Shown here piece by piece: positions 56,801 to 61,888 of a DNA stretch of 64,000 nt (its first letter is position 1; every line of letters begins with the position of its first letter). The notes beneath the pieces were generated by a model. That model ran no database searches. It saw only the letters and a program-made list of their open reading frames with translations, and had not been told where the DNA came from. The stretch is from Chitinophaga agri (GTDB taxonomy: Bacteria > Bacteroidota > Bacteroidia > Chitinophagales > Chitinophagaceae). The position numbers were made by a program, and so were the translations under genes. The DNA is taken from contig NZ_CP048113.1 in NCBI RefSeq assembly GCF_010093065.1, positions 7,086,001 through 7,150,000 on the forward strand. Direction: 5' to 3'.

Positions 56801-57986
56801 ACCTGCAGATGCCCACAGATTCAAGGTACAGTATCATGATTATACAGACCGTGCTGACAGCACTGAGCAGGCAATGGCACATGCACGTGCCATTACAGCC
56901 GAGGTGTTTGATCTTTCTGCGGGACCATTGTTACGTGTAACCCTGTTCCGTACAGATACGTCTACTTACCTGCTTAGCCTGAGCATGCATCACATCATAT
57001 CTGATGAATGGTCTATGCACATCCTGGTGAAAGAACTTGTGCTGTGCTACAATAGTTACGTCTCAGGCAATCTTCCTTCACTGGCACCATTACCGTTGCA
57101 GTATAAAGACTACGCCTGCTGGCAGCAGGAGCAGTTGCAGGGAGCATCACTGACCACTGCCCGGAATTACTGGTTGAGCCGTTTTAGCGGAGAACTTCCG
57201 GTGCTGGCATTGCCGCAGGATCGTCCCCATCCGTTAACGCCGGGGCATCATGGAGGCGAAGTGTACTTCGAATTCACTGATGCTGAAACCGAAGCATTTG
57301 GGGCATTAGTGCGTAGTGAGGACGCCACCTTGTTCATGGGATTGATGGCTGTGGTAAAAGTACTGTTGTATCGCTATACCGGGCAGCGGGATATTATAAT
57401 AGGCACACCGGTCGCAGGTCGTGATCATCCGGATCTGGAAGGCCAGATCGGATACTATCTGAATACGCTGGCGCTGCGTGACCACATATCCGGCGAGCAG
57501 AGTTTCCGACAGCTGTTACAAGCCGTTCGTAGTAATACATTAAATAGTTATCAACATCAGTGGTATCCTTTTGATATGCTTGTGGAAGATCTGGGATTAA
57601 GAAGTAGTCAGGGTCGTTCACCACTGTTTGATGTAGTGATGATCCTGCAAAACATACAGCTCGCCGAAAACACCACTTTGGAAATGAAAGGTGTGGAGGT
57701 AGTTGAGGAAGACGCTGCGCTGGAGATCAGTAAAGGTGATCTGCGTATTCAGTTTGTAGACTGTGGAGAGCAACGAAGTCTGTATGGTAGTATCGAATAC
57801 AACACAGATATTTTCAATCGCGAACGCATTGAGCGTATTTGTCTTCATCTGCGGCAGTTACTCTGTTCTATTGTTGATAATCCGGATATCGCGGTTCACC
57901 AACTGGGCTATCTGAGTGAACATGAACAGGAAGAAGGGGCTGCGCAACTTGATGTTTTCAAATCTGAAATAGACAGGTCATTTTAG
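41895..57986 (+). CDS. Five-module nonribosomal peptide synthetase ending in a condensation domain
   Basis: 5363 residues, read as A1 (10-545, A3 motif YTSGSTG at about 198), T1 (GGSSL, about 590), C2 (645-1075), A2 (1100-1590), T2 (GGNSM, about 1634), C3 (1692-2125), A3 (2140-2630), T3 (GGDSI, about 2680), C4 (2765-3190), A4 (3215-3700), T4 (GGHSL, about 3747), C5 (3806-4235), A5 (4245-4795), T5 (GGSSL, about 4842), C6 (4900-5340). There is no starter C, epimerase, methyltransferase or thioesterase. Condensation motifs are HHIVADEW (C2), HHIVSDGW (C3), HHAILDGW (C4) and HHIISDEW (C5, C6). Hand-aligned 10-residue codes: A1 and A5 DAKQVALILK, A2 DILQLGMIWK (Gly type), A3 DFWNIGMVHK (Thr type), A4 DAFIACLVWK (unassigned). 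It starts with A, so the first amino acid is not acylated by this enzyme. Modules 1 and 5 are duplicates. Tailoring and export genes follow on the same strand. The product is not known to me. Confidence 0.95.
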   Translation: MRKLTHQAFEYKSLERPALEAISEDGNGSSITFEILNRRSNQLAHLLLDQGLAYGESVGVLLPAGIRHVSAMLAVFKAAGVYVPIDINFARGRLLQMFEETGIALVITVPEYREQLDSFFAAHQLPVRCVVVLPASGTELLRDIDLSGQDMINIDETRPEVYLRDAITSAYTSLPVKDYPVYNPDLSQSPDDTCYIFYTSGSTGRGKGIAGSHGSLSHYIHWHVAEWDIKEGHRVSQLAPLTFDASLKDIFSCLISGAVLCIPPLAARTNMPLLADWLRSEKVSILQTVPSLFRLLTAAVKQQGRGIESLRYIVLAGEKLYGKDVTNWYAVNGEGARLSNLYGLTETTILKTYYHIDKWDWAAGEVIPVGFPISNSMVAVISNGVICEDGELGDIYIKSPYISKGYLDKSLTARSLVQNPLVADKEDLVWLTGDLGRYRDDGSLEIVGRRDDQVKISGIRVELDEVRGSILKLGDIDQVELLVDQDDDYQQTLICYYTGRERSAGQLRAELSDQLNAALMPSYYVWLSAFPLNLNGKVDRKALPRPQELIIQKDEEPPHAGVEQELADLWRQVLKVEQVWRQDNFFNIGGSSLKAIQLISRIYKSLDVQLSIGELFSHPELHAQAQLINAAKRSAYASIPLVKPQRSYPLSNAQKRIWVLNQLDKASTAYNISLLYTIQGEVNIEWLQAAFNALIARHESLRTIFILENDAPAQYILAAEEQSFAITFADCRLSSDPVSFALDNARTIAETVFDLERAPLLKVGLFRVREQQYLLTLCMHHIVADEWSVQQVLLKELVTLYDGYKDGRNAELPPLPIQYKDYACWQLDQLNEGVLSTARSYWLKQFSGELPLLELPLDYLRPAVQRHRGEHFYFEFDKVKSSEFEAILKASQATLYMGLVALVNVLLYRYTGQTDIIVGSPVAGRDHPDLEGQIGYYVNTLAFRNSVDGDAPFSAFLSRVSHTVLDGFNYQAYPFDVMVDELELRRDLSRSPLIDVMVSLQQIQQQNVVETELSGKSMDKVSVQNSISKFDLTFAFEQTGGQLKLQIEYDTDLFKRERIERMALHLEGIMAAIVQMPGVPLSKLNYLSSAERDQLLYGFNDTAFNYPSSDTLVSLFEQQVRRSPDSLAVKCGQKELSYRELNAHANAVAHSLLSNYGVSAEELICLHVERNEFLLIGILGILKAGAAYLPLDPDYPEERIAYLVKDSGARLVLTDSELLTVEGAETVFLRETILQDLPTENDPVVRLHPGQLAYVLYTSGSTGRPKGVMIEHGSVVNLLCSTGDILSITSADQWLAVTTYTFDISVLELFLPLITGASVMVADKTMLNDPAFLQAAIDNGTVSIIQATPSMWTLLMDNGWKGRKGLKLLSGGEALNTKLADDLLRFGSELYNMYGPTETTIWSVCHRVKPSGALIPIGKPMGNTQVYVLDNVLGLCPVGVPGELCIGGAGLARGYLHNADLTRERFIRHPYGEGSLYRTGDMARWLPDGTLVYLGRFDNQIKLNGYRIELGEIEAVLASHESVDQAAVKVVQHNGEQYLSAYYTSSADVTTADLHQFLTALLPRYMVPAYFTALDALPLTAAGKTDRKALPDPQVKVSVYRAPVTHTARQLAAIWEELLGYAPIGLNDNFFALGGNSMKAILAMSRIYKSFSVRPDLKDLLTHADLAAQSRLIGHLRSELYAPVPQASPAESYPLSNAQRRLWVMHHQEGASLAYHIPIAYILDGNLHEESLAKAFGYLVARHEILRTVFELKKGEPRQRVLPADEVPAAFDVWDYRSDAAAAYEHAQQLARMPFDLGKGPLLRMGVFRLEQQQYLLLFCVHHIVSDGWSLQIMLSELQLAYNAYLNGLQPELPVLSLQYKDYACWQQQQLKKTRMSDSSTYWTKQLAGIIPPLELPVDYPRSSKREYRGAQYSYCFDGSASLAFEALLQEEQCTLFMGLLALVNVLLYRYTGQSDVTVGSPVAGREHPDLENQVGFYVNTLALRNRINGSNNFASFLSDVRQVVMDGLQHQSYPFDLLTEELRVHHDASRSSLFDVMVSLLGPYRAETELSSLSGLTIQSIPFEHGVSKFDLLFSFVRDEAGIRLELEYDTALYRESTVSRMAGHLGQLLTTILSSPDTALDEISYLSEEETHELLYTLNDNTAGYPEDKTLVDLFECQASQTPDHVAVVFGDHSLTYKELNTRSNRLAGYLRSHYHPRPDDLIGILQSRTEQMIICILGILKSGAGYVPIDVDYPGDRIDYMKTDSNCLVVLDEGELNRFLAEEATYPGDNPEQVNTPSDIAYVIYTSGTTGQPKGTLITHGNVVQLLKPDRPIYDFQATDVWTMFHSYCFDFSVWEMYGALLFGGRVVIVPGATARDPEAFITLLQEQGVTVLNQTPSAFYNLRKALDEAGYPPLSLRYVIFGGEALSPAKLSSWYKYYPSAALVNMYGITETTVHVTFKAITEPDIESGISNLGRPIPTLRCYVLDSQGQLLPFGVPGELYVGGAGVSRGYLNRASLTASRFIASPFVTGDRLYRTGDKVRLLENGDLVYYGRLDNQVKIRGYRIELGEIEAVLRRHEMIDDVVVLFNNNNGEEGNLVVYLIAKEKLTSADIRSFLGDKLPGYMMPGHFLQLEKFPLTPNGKLDRFALPNAVTAGFSIGGDYVAPRNDMERRMAVIWGAILENARVGIRDSFFELGGDSIKVLRLISELRKHAALEISIADVYKYETIEKLFLYVLENKWLIDQRNLAMVDKEVLVRKSLDEQKERILASGRLMNAANVADIYPMSGIQKGMVFESLVRPGQGVYHDQFFYQEDFYQFDTERFKRALQLLVDKHAILRTCFNLIEYETEVQIVYKEIDIKIGYYDVAALDEKAQETFVADYMRTSLKQPFDVTIAPLWRMNIFRFGEEKMGFVWEFHHAILDGWSNASFLTELNNLYLQLGRSPSFMPRKLKSDYKSFIVQEILDKEDKEVIGFWEKETADYTKIQLFRKEETDARFNAFLDTVYLNKLGALSLAINTPVKTIALAAYLYLLKVLGYSDEPVTGLVTNSRPDTEDSAEILGCFLNTIPLKTVVNVNETCAGFIKRLDRQLVDLKKYERLSIQDILSLGHQRSDSDEGNILFDVAFNYVDFHTFNAFEDDISGDEQETASLNIPDFERTEIYLSFIVDRTGGAFNLLLRQTRELKYDLTLTGISELYFNILKQIIDHTQQVTGKIDVLTKADREMLLYKYNDTTFGFPATETMVSLFESQAASDPEATAVIYNNRSLSYRELNERANMVAHFLRMRLSVKQGDLVAVMQEKSELLIVAMLGVLKAGGVYMPVDPAYPADRIRYMLGDSKVKVILADRTIYTDSDAVCIMINDEFTFAGSPVRNPEIRLKEDQLAYVIYTSGSTGRPKGVMVSHLALASLIYAQRASLNVRKDDRVLQFASISFDASVFETCLALANGAALVMMDTIQLKDRELTERMKEQGVTVGIFPASYLNVLNLPALSAFRIIASCGDVFSRDIVKHIDPQVSVFNLYGPTEYAVWASTYRVALGDWQRSTIPIGKPVANAQLYILGTDLGLQPPGVPGELCIAGPGLANGYLNNPSLTAARFVKNPYGKHLLYRTGDLARWLPDGNIEYLGRADSQVKIRGYRIELQEIEQVLAAHESISEAVVTVIERAGDKILSAYYTAKEEVSVNALAGFLKEHLPDYMIPAFFTVLKEFPLTGSGKINRFILPDPGIQRQEGVLPSSPVEKELAAIWEEVLAYSGIGLNDNFFDLGGHSLKAIQVLSRIHRIFSVRLDLNEFLSNPVMSAQCELISQAKREAFRKIPIAAAGKNYPLSNAQKRLWLLQQQDKNTVAYNIPVNYMLEGELDIASLSRSFETVIARHENLRTVFVFENGEPRQQILTTETSKFHLEYMDYQGNPGAVKAAAEELSNTIFDLSAGPLLRVALFRTGVSTYQLCLCMHHIISDEWSMQVLVRELVHCYNSYITSTIPALSPLPIQYKDYATWQQQQLQGGSLEAARQYWQQRFSGELPVLELPLDHPRPVVQGHHGSEVYFELNAEDSALFISLMRSEDATLFMGLLSLVNVLLYRYTGQQDIIIGTPVAGRDHADLEEQIGYFLNTLALRNQVSGHQSFRQLLQAVRTNTLESYQHQWYPFDMLIEDLGLSVSQGRSPLFDVVVILQNIKLNNDTVLEMKGVEVSVEDAPLEISKGDLRIQFVDRGEGRNLYGSIEYNTDLFERERIAHMSRQLQELLHSIVKEPDVLIHTLSYQEDDGVATMLFNSDQPLEAYPLMHRVFEQRVEEFPSAVAVSDNGITISYQALNSRSNYLARLLQDEGVSIGDSVGIFLPAGIRQVTGLLAVFKAGGVYVPMDISFAHSRLRQMLEETRPAVIITSEEYRESLAELFSAHQIKVDCLVTLPLSGTSLLQDIGLSGVEMIAVGDTAPEVYRNGVRMSAKEYSTDNLENEPAAEGDSYIYYTSGSTGKGKGIVGAHNSLSHYIHWHMREWNIGNGDRISQLAPVTFDASLKDILSSLGSGATLCVPSSEVRNNMPLLAEWLRTEEVSILQTVPSLFRLLTGAMKQQNRGIGSLRHVVLAGEKLYGKDVTNWYAANGNGASLSALYGLTETTILKSCYHIEEKDWEPGEVIPAGRAISGAHIAVINESGMCSSGELGDVYIRSPYLSKGYLDKSLTALSLVQNPLLREAEDLVWLTGDLGRYRKDGNLEILGRRDDQVKINGVRIELDEVRGSVLQLEDIEQVELLVDQDADYQQTLICYYSGRERSGHELRVALSATLNPAMLPSYYVWLASFPLNLNGKVDRKALPRPQELLSDRGYEAPHAGVEQEVAVLWQQVLGIEKVSRHDNFFNIGGSSLKAIQLISRIYKSLDVQLSIGDIFGHAELQEQASVIQAARRSAYVAIPLAVVQTTYPVSNAQKRLWLQVQQSPTSLQFNGRDLYRLQGDLSVESLIRSFDTLVARHESLRTVFLVESGQPRQQILPADAHRFKVQYHDYTDRADSTEQAMAHARAITAEVFDLSAGPLLRVTLFRTDTSTYLLSLSMHHIISDEWSMHILVKELVLCYNSYVSGNLPSLAPLPLQYKDYACWQQEQLQGASLTTARNYWLSRFSGELPVLALPQDRPHPLTPGHHGGEVYFEFTDAETEAFGALVRSEDATLFMGLMAVVKVLLYRYTGQRDIIIGTPVAGRDHPDLEGQIGYYLNTLALRDHISGEQSFRQLLQAVRSNTLNSYQHQWYPFDMLVEDLGLRSSQGRSPLFDVVMILQNIQLAENTTLEMKGVEVVEEDAALEISKGDLRIQFVDCGEQRSLYGSIEYNTDIFNRERIERICLHLRQLLCSIVDNPDIAVHQLGYLSEHEQEEGAAQLDVFKSEIDRSF

Positions 57987-58024
57987 CCAACATTACTCAT
58001 CCATATTATTAAATAATTGCCCAC

Positions 58025-59782
58025 ATGTCAACAAACATCATCGGAATTTCCGCTCACTACCACGATTCTGCATGTTGCCTGATACAGGACGGCGTATTAA
58101 AGGCTGCAGTGCAGGAAGAGCGATTCACCAGAAAGAAGAATGACCCTGACCTCCCCAAAAAGGCTTTCATGTATTGTCTGAAAGAAGGCGGTATAGGCAT
58201 GGCAGACATCGACTGTATTGCCTATTATGAAGATTCCAGGAAAAAATTATCCCGCCAGCTATGGAGTGGTATTCAGGGACTGACCAGTCAGCAGATAATG
58301 GACATTCAGCCGTTGCGTGTAGAAGAAAGTATCCGAAAAGACCTCGGATTTAACGGGTTAATAAAGGTATATGAGCATCATCAGTCTCATGCTGCAAGTA
58401 GTTTTTTCTATTCTGATTTTAAAGAGTCTGCTATCCTGACTGTGGATGGTGTCGGAGAGTGGGCTACCACCTCTTATGGGACGGGGAAAGATGCTGCGCT
58501 GGAGATCTTTGAAGAAGTGGAATTTCCTAATTCGATAGGACTGCTTTATAGCACATTAACGAGTTTTCTAGGCTTCAGTGTAAACAGCGGAGAATATAAA
58601 GTGATGGGACTTGCACCTTACGGAAGACCGGTTTTTGCAGATAAGATATGGCAGATGATACGGCTTACGGAAAAGGGGCAATACGAACTGGACATGCAAT
58701 ACTACAACTTCCTGAAAGGAGCACGAATGTATTCTGATCTGCTTGCACAGTTGTTGGGTATTCCTCCCCGCAGGAAGGATACTGATATACTCGCAGTACA
58801 TAAAGATATCGCTAAAAGTTTACAGGTTGTACTGGAAGAAATACTGATTTCCAAAGCACAATATCTGCATGATGTTACGGGAAGTGAAAACCTCTGTATG
58901 GCAGGAGGTGTTGCCCTGAATTGTGTAGCAAACGGCAAGATCCTGAAGCATACTTCGTTCAAAAATATGTTTGTACAGCCGGCGGCAGGTGATGCTGGCT
59001 GTTCACTGGGAGCTGCTGCACTTGCATACGCCGATATTACCGGAAAAAGGATAGCAAAAACAGAGAATCATGTATATCTGGGCCCGTCCTATAGTAATGA
59101 CAGTATCCGGAAAGTATTACAGTCAACGTCTCTGGTATTTTCAGACTTCGAATCCAGGGAAGATGAACTGCTGCAGCATATCGCACAGAAAATAGCTGAT
59201 GGTAAAGTAATAGGCTGGTTCCATGGAAGAATGGAATTTGGACCGAGATCCCTTGGCGCAAGATCAATACTCGCAGATCCGAGAGGTGCGCAGATGCGTG
59301 ACAGGATCAATGCGATGGTGAAGAAACGTGAGGCATTCAGGCCGTTTGCTCCTGCTATACTATCCGAAGAAACAAGTAAACATTTCGACCTTGATCATGA
59401 TTCGCCGTTTATGCTGGAAACCTGCGATGTAATATCTCACCTGGATCTGCCGGCTATCACCCATGTAGACAGATCCGCAAGAGTGCAGACCGTTCATAAA
59501 GAGACAAATCCCAGGTTCTATAAACTGCTGCAGGCATTCCAAAAGATCACCGGATGTCCGATACTGTTAAATACATCGTTTAACATAAAGGACGAACCGA
59601 TCATATGCAGCCCTGAAGAAGCTGTGGTCTGCTTCGTTACGACTGATATCGACTGTCTGGTAGTTGAAGATTTTTTCATAGATGCGGAAGGTAACGATCT
59701 GAGCCTCCTTGAAATGATCAACCAAAACCTCGTAAGAGCAGTAGAATTTGAACTTAACCCGGATGTTTACACTTTTATCTAA
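58025..59782 (+). CDS. Carbamoyltransferase (NodU/CmcH/TobZ family)
   Basis: 585 residues, the normal length. These enzymes use ATP and carbamoyl phosphate to make carbamoyl-adenylate in a YrdC-like domain and transfer the carbamoyl group to a hydroxyl or amine in a Kae1-like domain. The Kae1-like part starts IIGISAHYHDSACCLIQDG. Its metal site is visible as H118-x3-H122 (YEHHQSHAASS) and the aspartate in TVDGVGEW (D141). The YrdC-like region follows with VIGWFHGRMEFGPRSLGARS and a C-terminal LNTSFNIKDEPIICSPEEAV. It begins 38 bp after the NRPS gene. The likely target is a hydroxyl on the peptide (such as the predicted Thr) or on an attached group. Confidence 0.93.
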   Translation: MSTNIIGISAHYHDSACCLIQDGVLKAAVQEERFTRKKNDPDLPKKAFMYCLKEGGIGMADIDCIAYYEDSRKKLSRQLWSGIQGLTSQQIMDIQPLRVEESIRKDLGFNGLIKVYEHHQSHAASSFFYSDFKESAILTVDGVGEWATTSYGTGKDAALEIFEEVEFPNSIGLLYSTLTSFLGFSVNSGEYKVMGLAPYGRPVFADKIWQMIRLTEKGQYELDMQYYNFLKGARMYSDLLAQLLGIPPRRKDTDILAVHKDIAKSLQVVLEEILISKAQYLHDVTGSENLCMAGGVALNCVANGKILKHTSFKNMFVQPAAGDAGCSLGAAALAYADITGKRIAKTENHVYLGPSYSNDSIRKVLQSTSLVFSDFESREDELLQHIAQKIADGKVIGWFHGRMEFGPRSLGARSILADPRGAQMRDRINAMVKKREAFRPFAPAILSEETSKHFDLDHDSPFMLETCDVISHLDLPAITHVDRSARVQTVHKETNPRFYKLLQAFQKITGCPILLNTSFNIKDEPIICSPEEAVVCFVTTDIDCLVVEDFFIDAEGNDLSLLEMINQNLVRAVEFELNPDVYTFI

Positions 59783-59788
59783 GTAGTT

Positions 59789-61870
59789 ATGTTACTAAGT
59801 ACCTCAAAGGAACAAAGAAAAGAATATGCAACCCTTCTCACAGATCTTTTGTATACGGATAGTGATGATAAAGAGCTGAAAGCGTCATTGATCCGCAAGC
59901 TGGGATATGAAGAGGAAGCTGTAATTTCTCACACTTCAGAGAGCGACCTGCTGGTGGATGGCACAGTCGGTATTTATAAGCGAGAAGGGGAAGGCCGTAC
60001 GGCCGTTTTTTCCCGCAACGTTGATGAAAAGGACAGGTGGTCTTATTTTGCAGATATCCACAGTATTCCGGCTGTAGGCGATAAACGAAGAGTAGTGTTT
60101 CTCGGAGAGTCAGTAGGCAGAGGCTTTCTGCTGGACCCCGACTATACCCCCAGTATCGTATTGGAATATCAGCTGAATCAGCTGGCAGGGAGAGAGGAAT
60201 ATGAAGTAATAGATCTGGCGGAAACGAATCTTGGTTTACCTGAATTACTGCGTCGTTACAGACAATGTTATCAGCTGCATCCTGATATGATTGTTTTTCT
60301 GGCGGGTAATAACTGGAGATACGAGTTATTAAGGGCTATAGAAGGCAAGCCGGATGTTTATCAGCGCCTTGTGAGAGCATTGCAGGAAAATGAGCAGATG
60401 CAATCAGTTGGGAAAATGATCGAGGACATCTTTGCTGATGTAGTGACGGCTTTCCTGGAAACAGTAGGACGGTTGTCCCGCGAGAATAACGTACCTGTTA
60501 TCTTCGCCATCCCGGAATTTAACCTCCTTGATTGCAGAAGTACGCAGGCTGAACAATACATATCCACTTTACACGGTGAAGGTATTGACGAATGGGTTAC
60601 CTGTAAGATCGTGGCCGAGAAAGCATTTGCAGCGCATGATCTGACTACTTGTATTGCTAATGCACAGCGGATGATCGCGCTGGATTGTACACATCCTTCC
60701 GGATATGAGCTACTAGCGGACTGCTGGTTACAGCAAGGTAAGTATGAAGAGGCAAGGGCCTGCCTTGAAAATGCAAAGGATACCGCTCTATACTTCAGGA
60801 CAGACAGTAAGCCCAGGATATTCAATATTATCCGGGAAACCATCTTGTCGAAAGCAGCTGAGAACAACGTTCACATACTTGATATAAAGGCGGTTTTTGA
60901 TACTTATCAGAATGGCCGTCTGCCTGGCAGGGAATTGTTCCTGGATTATTGCCACTTCACCGTAGAGGGAATACAGGTCGCTATGAATGCGGTCAGCAAC
61001 CGTCTGTTCAATATTGATAAAGGTACTGATCATCCGCCTATGGTTGTCAAGTCGCCTGAGGCAAAAGCGATTACAAGGGGGCTGGGGCATCTGTTCGCTG
61101 CCATTCACAATGCGCACTGGGGACAATCGTATGAAATACTCTATTATCATTGCTGTAAGGCCCTGGAGAATTATAAGCAGGTGGCAAGGTTGATGGTATA
61201 TTATTGTGACATGATGTCCCGGAAAACAGCCAATAACCTTTGTAAATCGCTTGAGATGATCCTGAAAAGCAGCGAGTATAACCTTGACAGGTATGTGCAT
61301 GCGCTGTTGCCGCCGAGGAACAAAAAGTCACTGGAAACAGAACTGGTGAGTGCGATGGTGGATGCGTTGAAGACGGTACAGATAGATCTCACCAAGTACG
61401 TTCGCGAAATCCGTGTGGCAGAACATAATCAGAAAGATGACCCTACAAATCTTCTGCTGCCTTTCTACTGTCTCTCTTCATATGAGGAATTCCAGGGTTC
61501 AAATAATGCGTTCTACCAGGCCAGGAACTACCGTTCGGTGTTCAAGGTGGTCGGCACAGGCGGGCACACATTGAAAATAGATGTCGAACTACGGGTGCCT
61601 TATCAGACACAAGCAACTGCTAAGGCTTTGCTGTATATGAATGATGCACCTGTTACAGAACTGGAAGTCACCAATGACTGGGTACGTTATGAGTTAGAAA
61701 TCCCCGCTGGAAAATTACACAATGATGTAAATGAACTTTCTGTTCATTGGCCGTTGCCAGGAGAGTTGCCGCTTAAACCCAAAGAACGCACGCGTACATT
61801 GTCGCTGCTGGATAATATGTTCTTTGTCTTTGGAGAAATAAGTCTGCTTAATGTAAGATTCAATAGTTAG
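59789..61870 (+). CDS. SGNH-type hydrolase or acyltransferase with helical insert
   Basis: 693 residues beginning 6 bp after the carbamoyltransferase. An SGNH fold is supported by block I FLGESVGRG (Ser108), block III FLAGNNWRYEL (G173, N174/N175) and block V DYCHFTVEG (D386, H389), the classic Ser-Gly-Asn-His set. Between blocks III and V is a TPR-like helical insert (GYELLADCWLQQGKYEEARA), and after block V a helical stretch and a beta-sandwich-like C-terminal domain (about 580-690, KVVGTGGHTLKIDVELRVPY). There is no signal peptide, so it acts in the cytoplasm. It may be an esterase that releases or trims the peptide, or an O-acyltransferase. Tight spacing ties it to the pathway. Confidence 0.72.
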   Translation: MLLSTSKEQRKEYATLLTDLLYTDSDDKELKASLIRKLGYEEEAVISHTSESDLLVDGTVGIYKREGEGRTAVFSRNVDEKDRWSYFADIHSIPAVGDKRRVVFLGESVGRGFLLDPDYTPSIVLEYQLNQLAGREEYEVIDLAETNLGLPELLRRYRQCYQLHPDMIVFLAGNNWRYELLRAIEGKPDVYQRLVRALQENEQMQSVGKMIEDIFADVVTAFLETVGRLSRENNVPVIFAIPEFNLLDCRSTQAEQYISTLHGEGIDEWVTCKIVAEKAFAAHDLTTCIANAQRMIALDCTHPSGYELLADCWLQQGKYEEARACLENAKDTALYFRTDSKPRIFNIIRETILSKAAENNVHILDIKAVFDTYQNGRLPGRELFLDYCHFTVEGIQVAMNAVSNRLFNIDKGTDHPPMVVKSPEAKAITRGLGHLFAAIHNAHWGQSYEILYYHCCKALENYKQVARLMVYYCDMMSRKTANNLCKSLEMILKSSEYNLDRYVHALLPPRNKKSLETELVSAMVDALKTVQIDLTKYVREIRVAEHNQKDDPTNLLLPFYCLSSYEEFQGSNNAFYQARNYRSVFKVVGTGGHTLKIDVELRVPYQTQATAKALLYMNDAPVTELEVTNDWVRYELEIPAGKLHNDVNELSVHWPLPGELPLKPKERTRTLSLLDNMFFVFGEISLLNVRFNS

Positions 61871-61888
61871 CCAAATAAAAAATACAGT

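Noticed and set aside
57900..57986. Possible thioesterase at the C-terminus of the NRPS
   Set aside because: After C6 only about 20 residues remain and there is no GxSxG motif.
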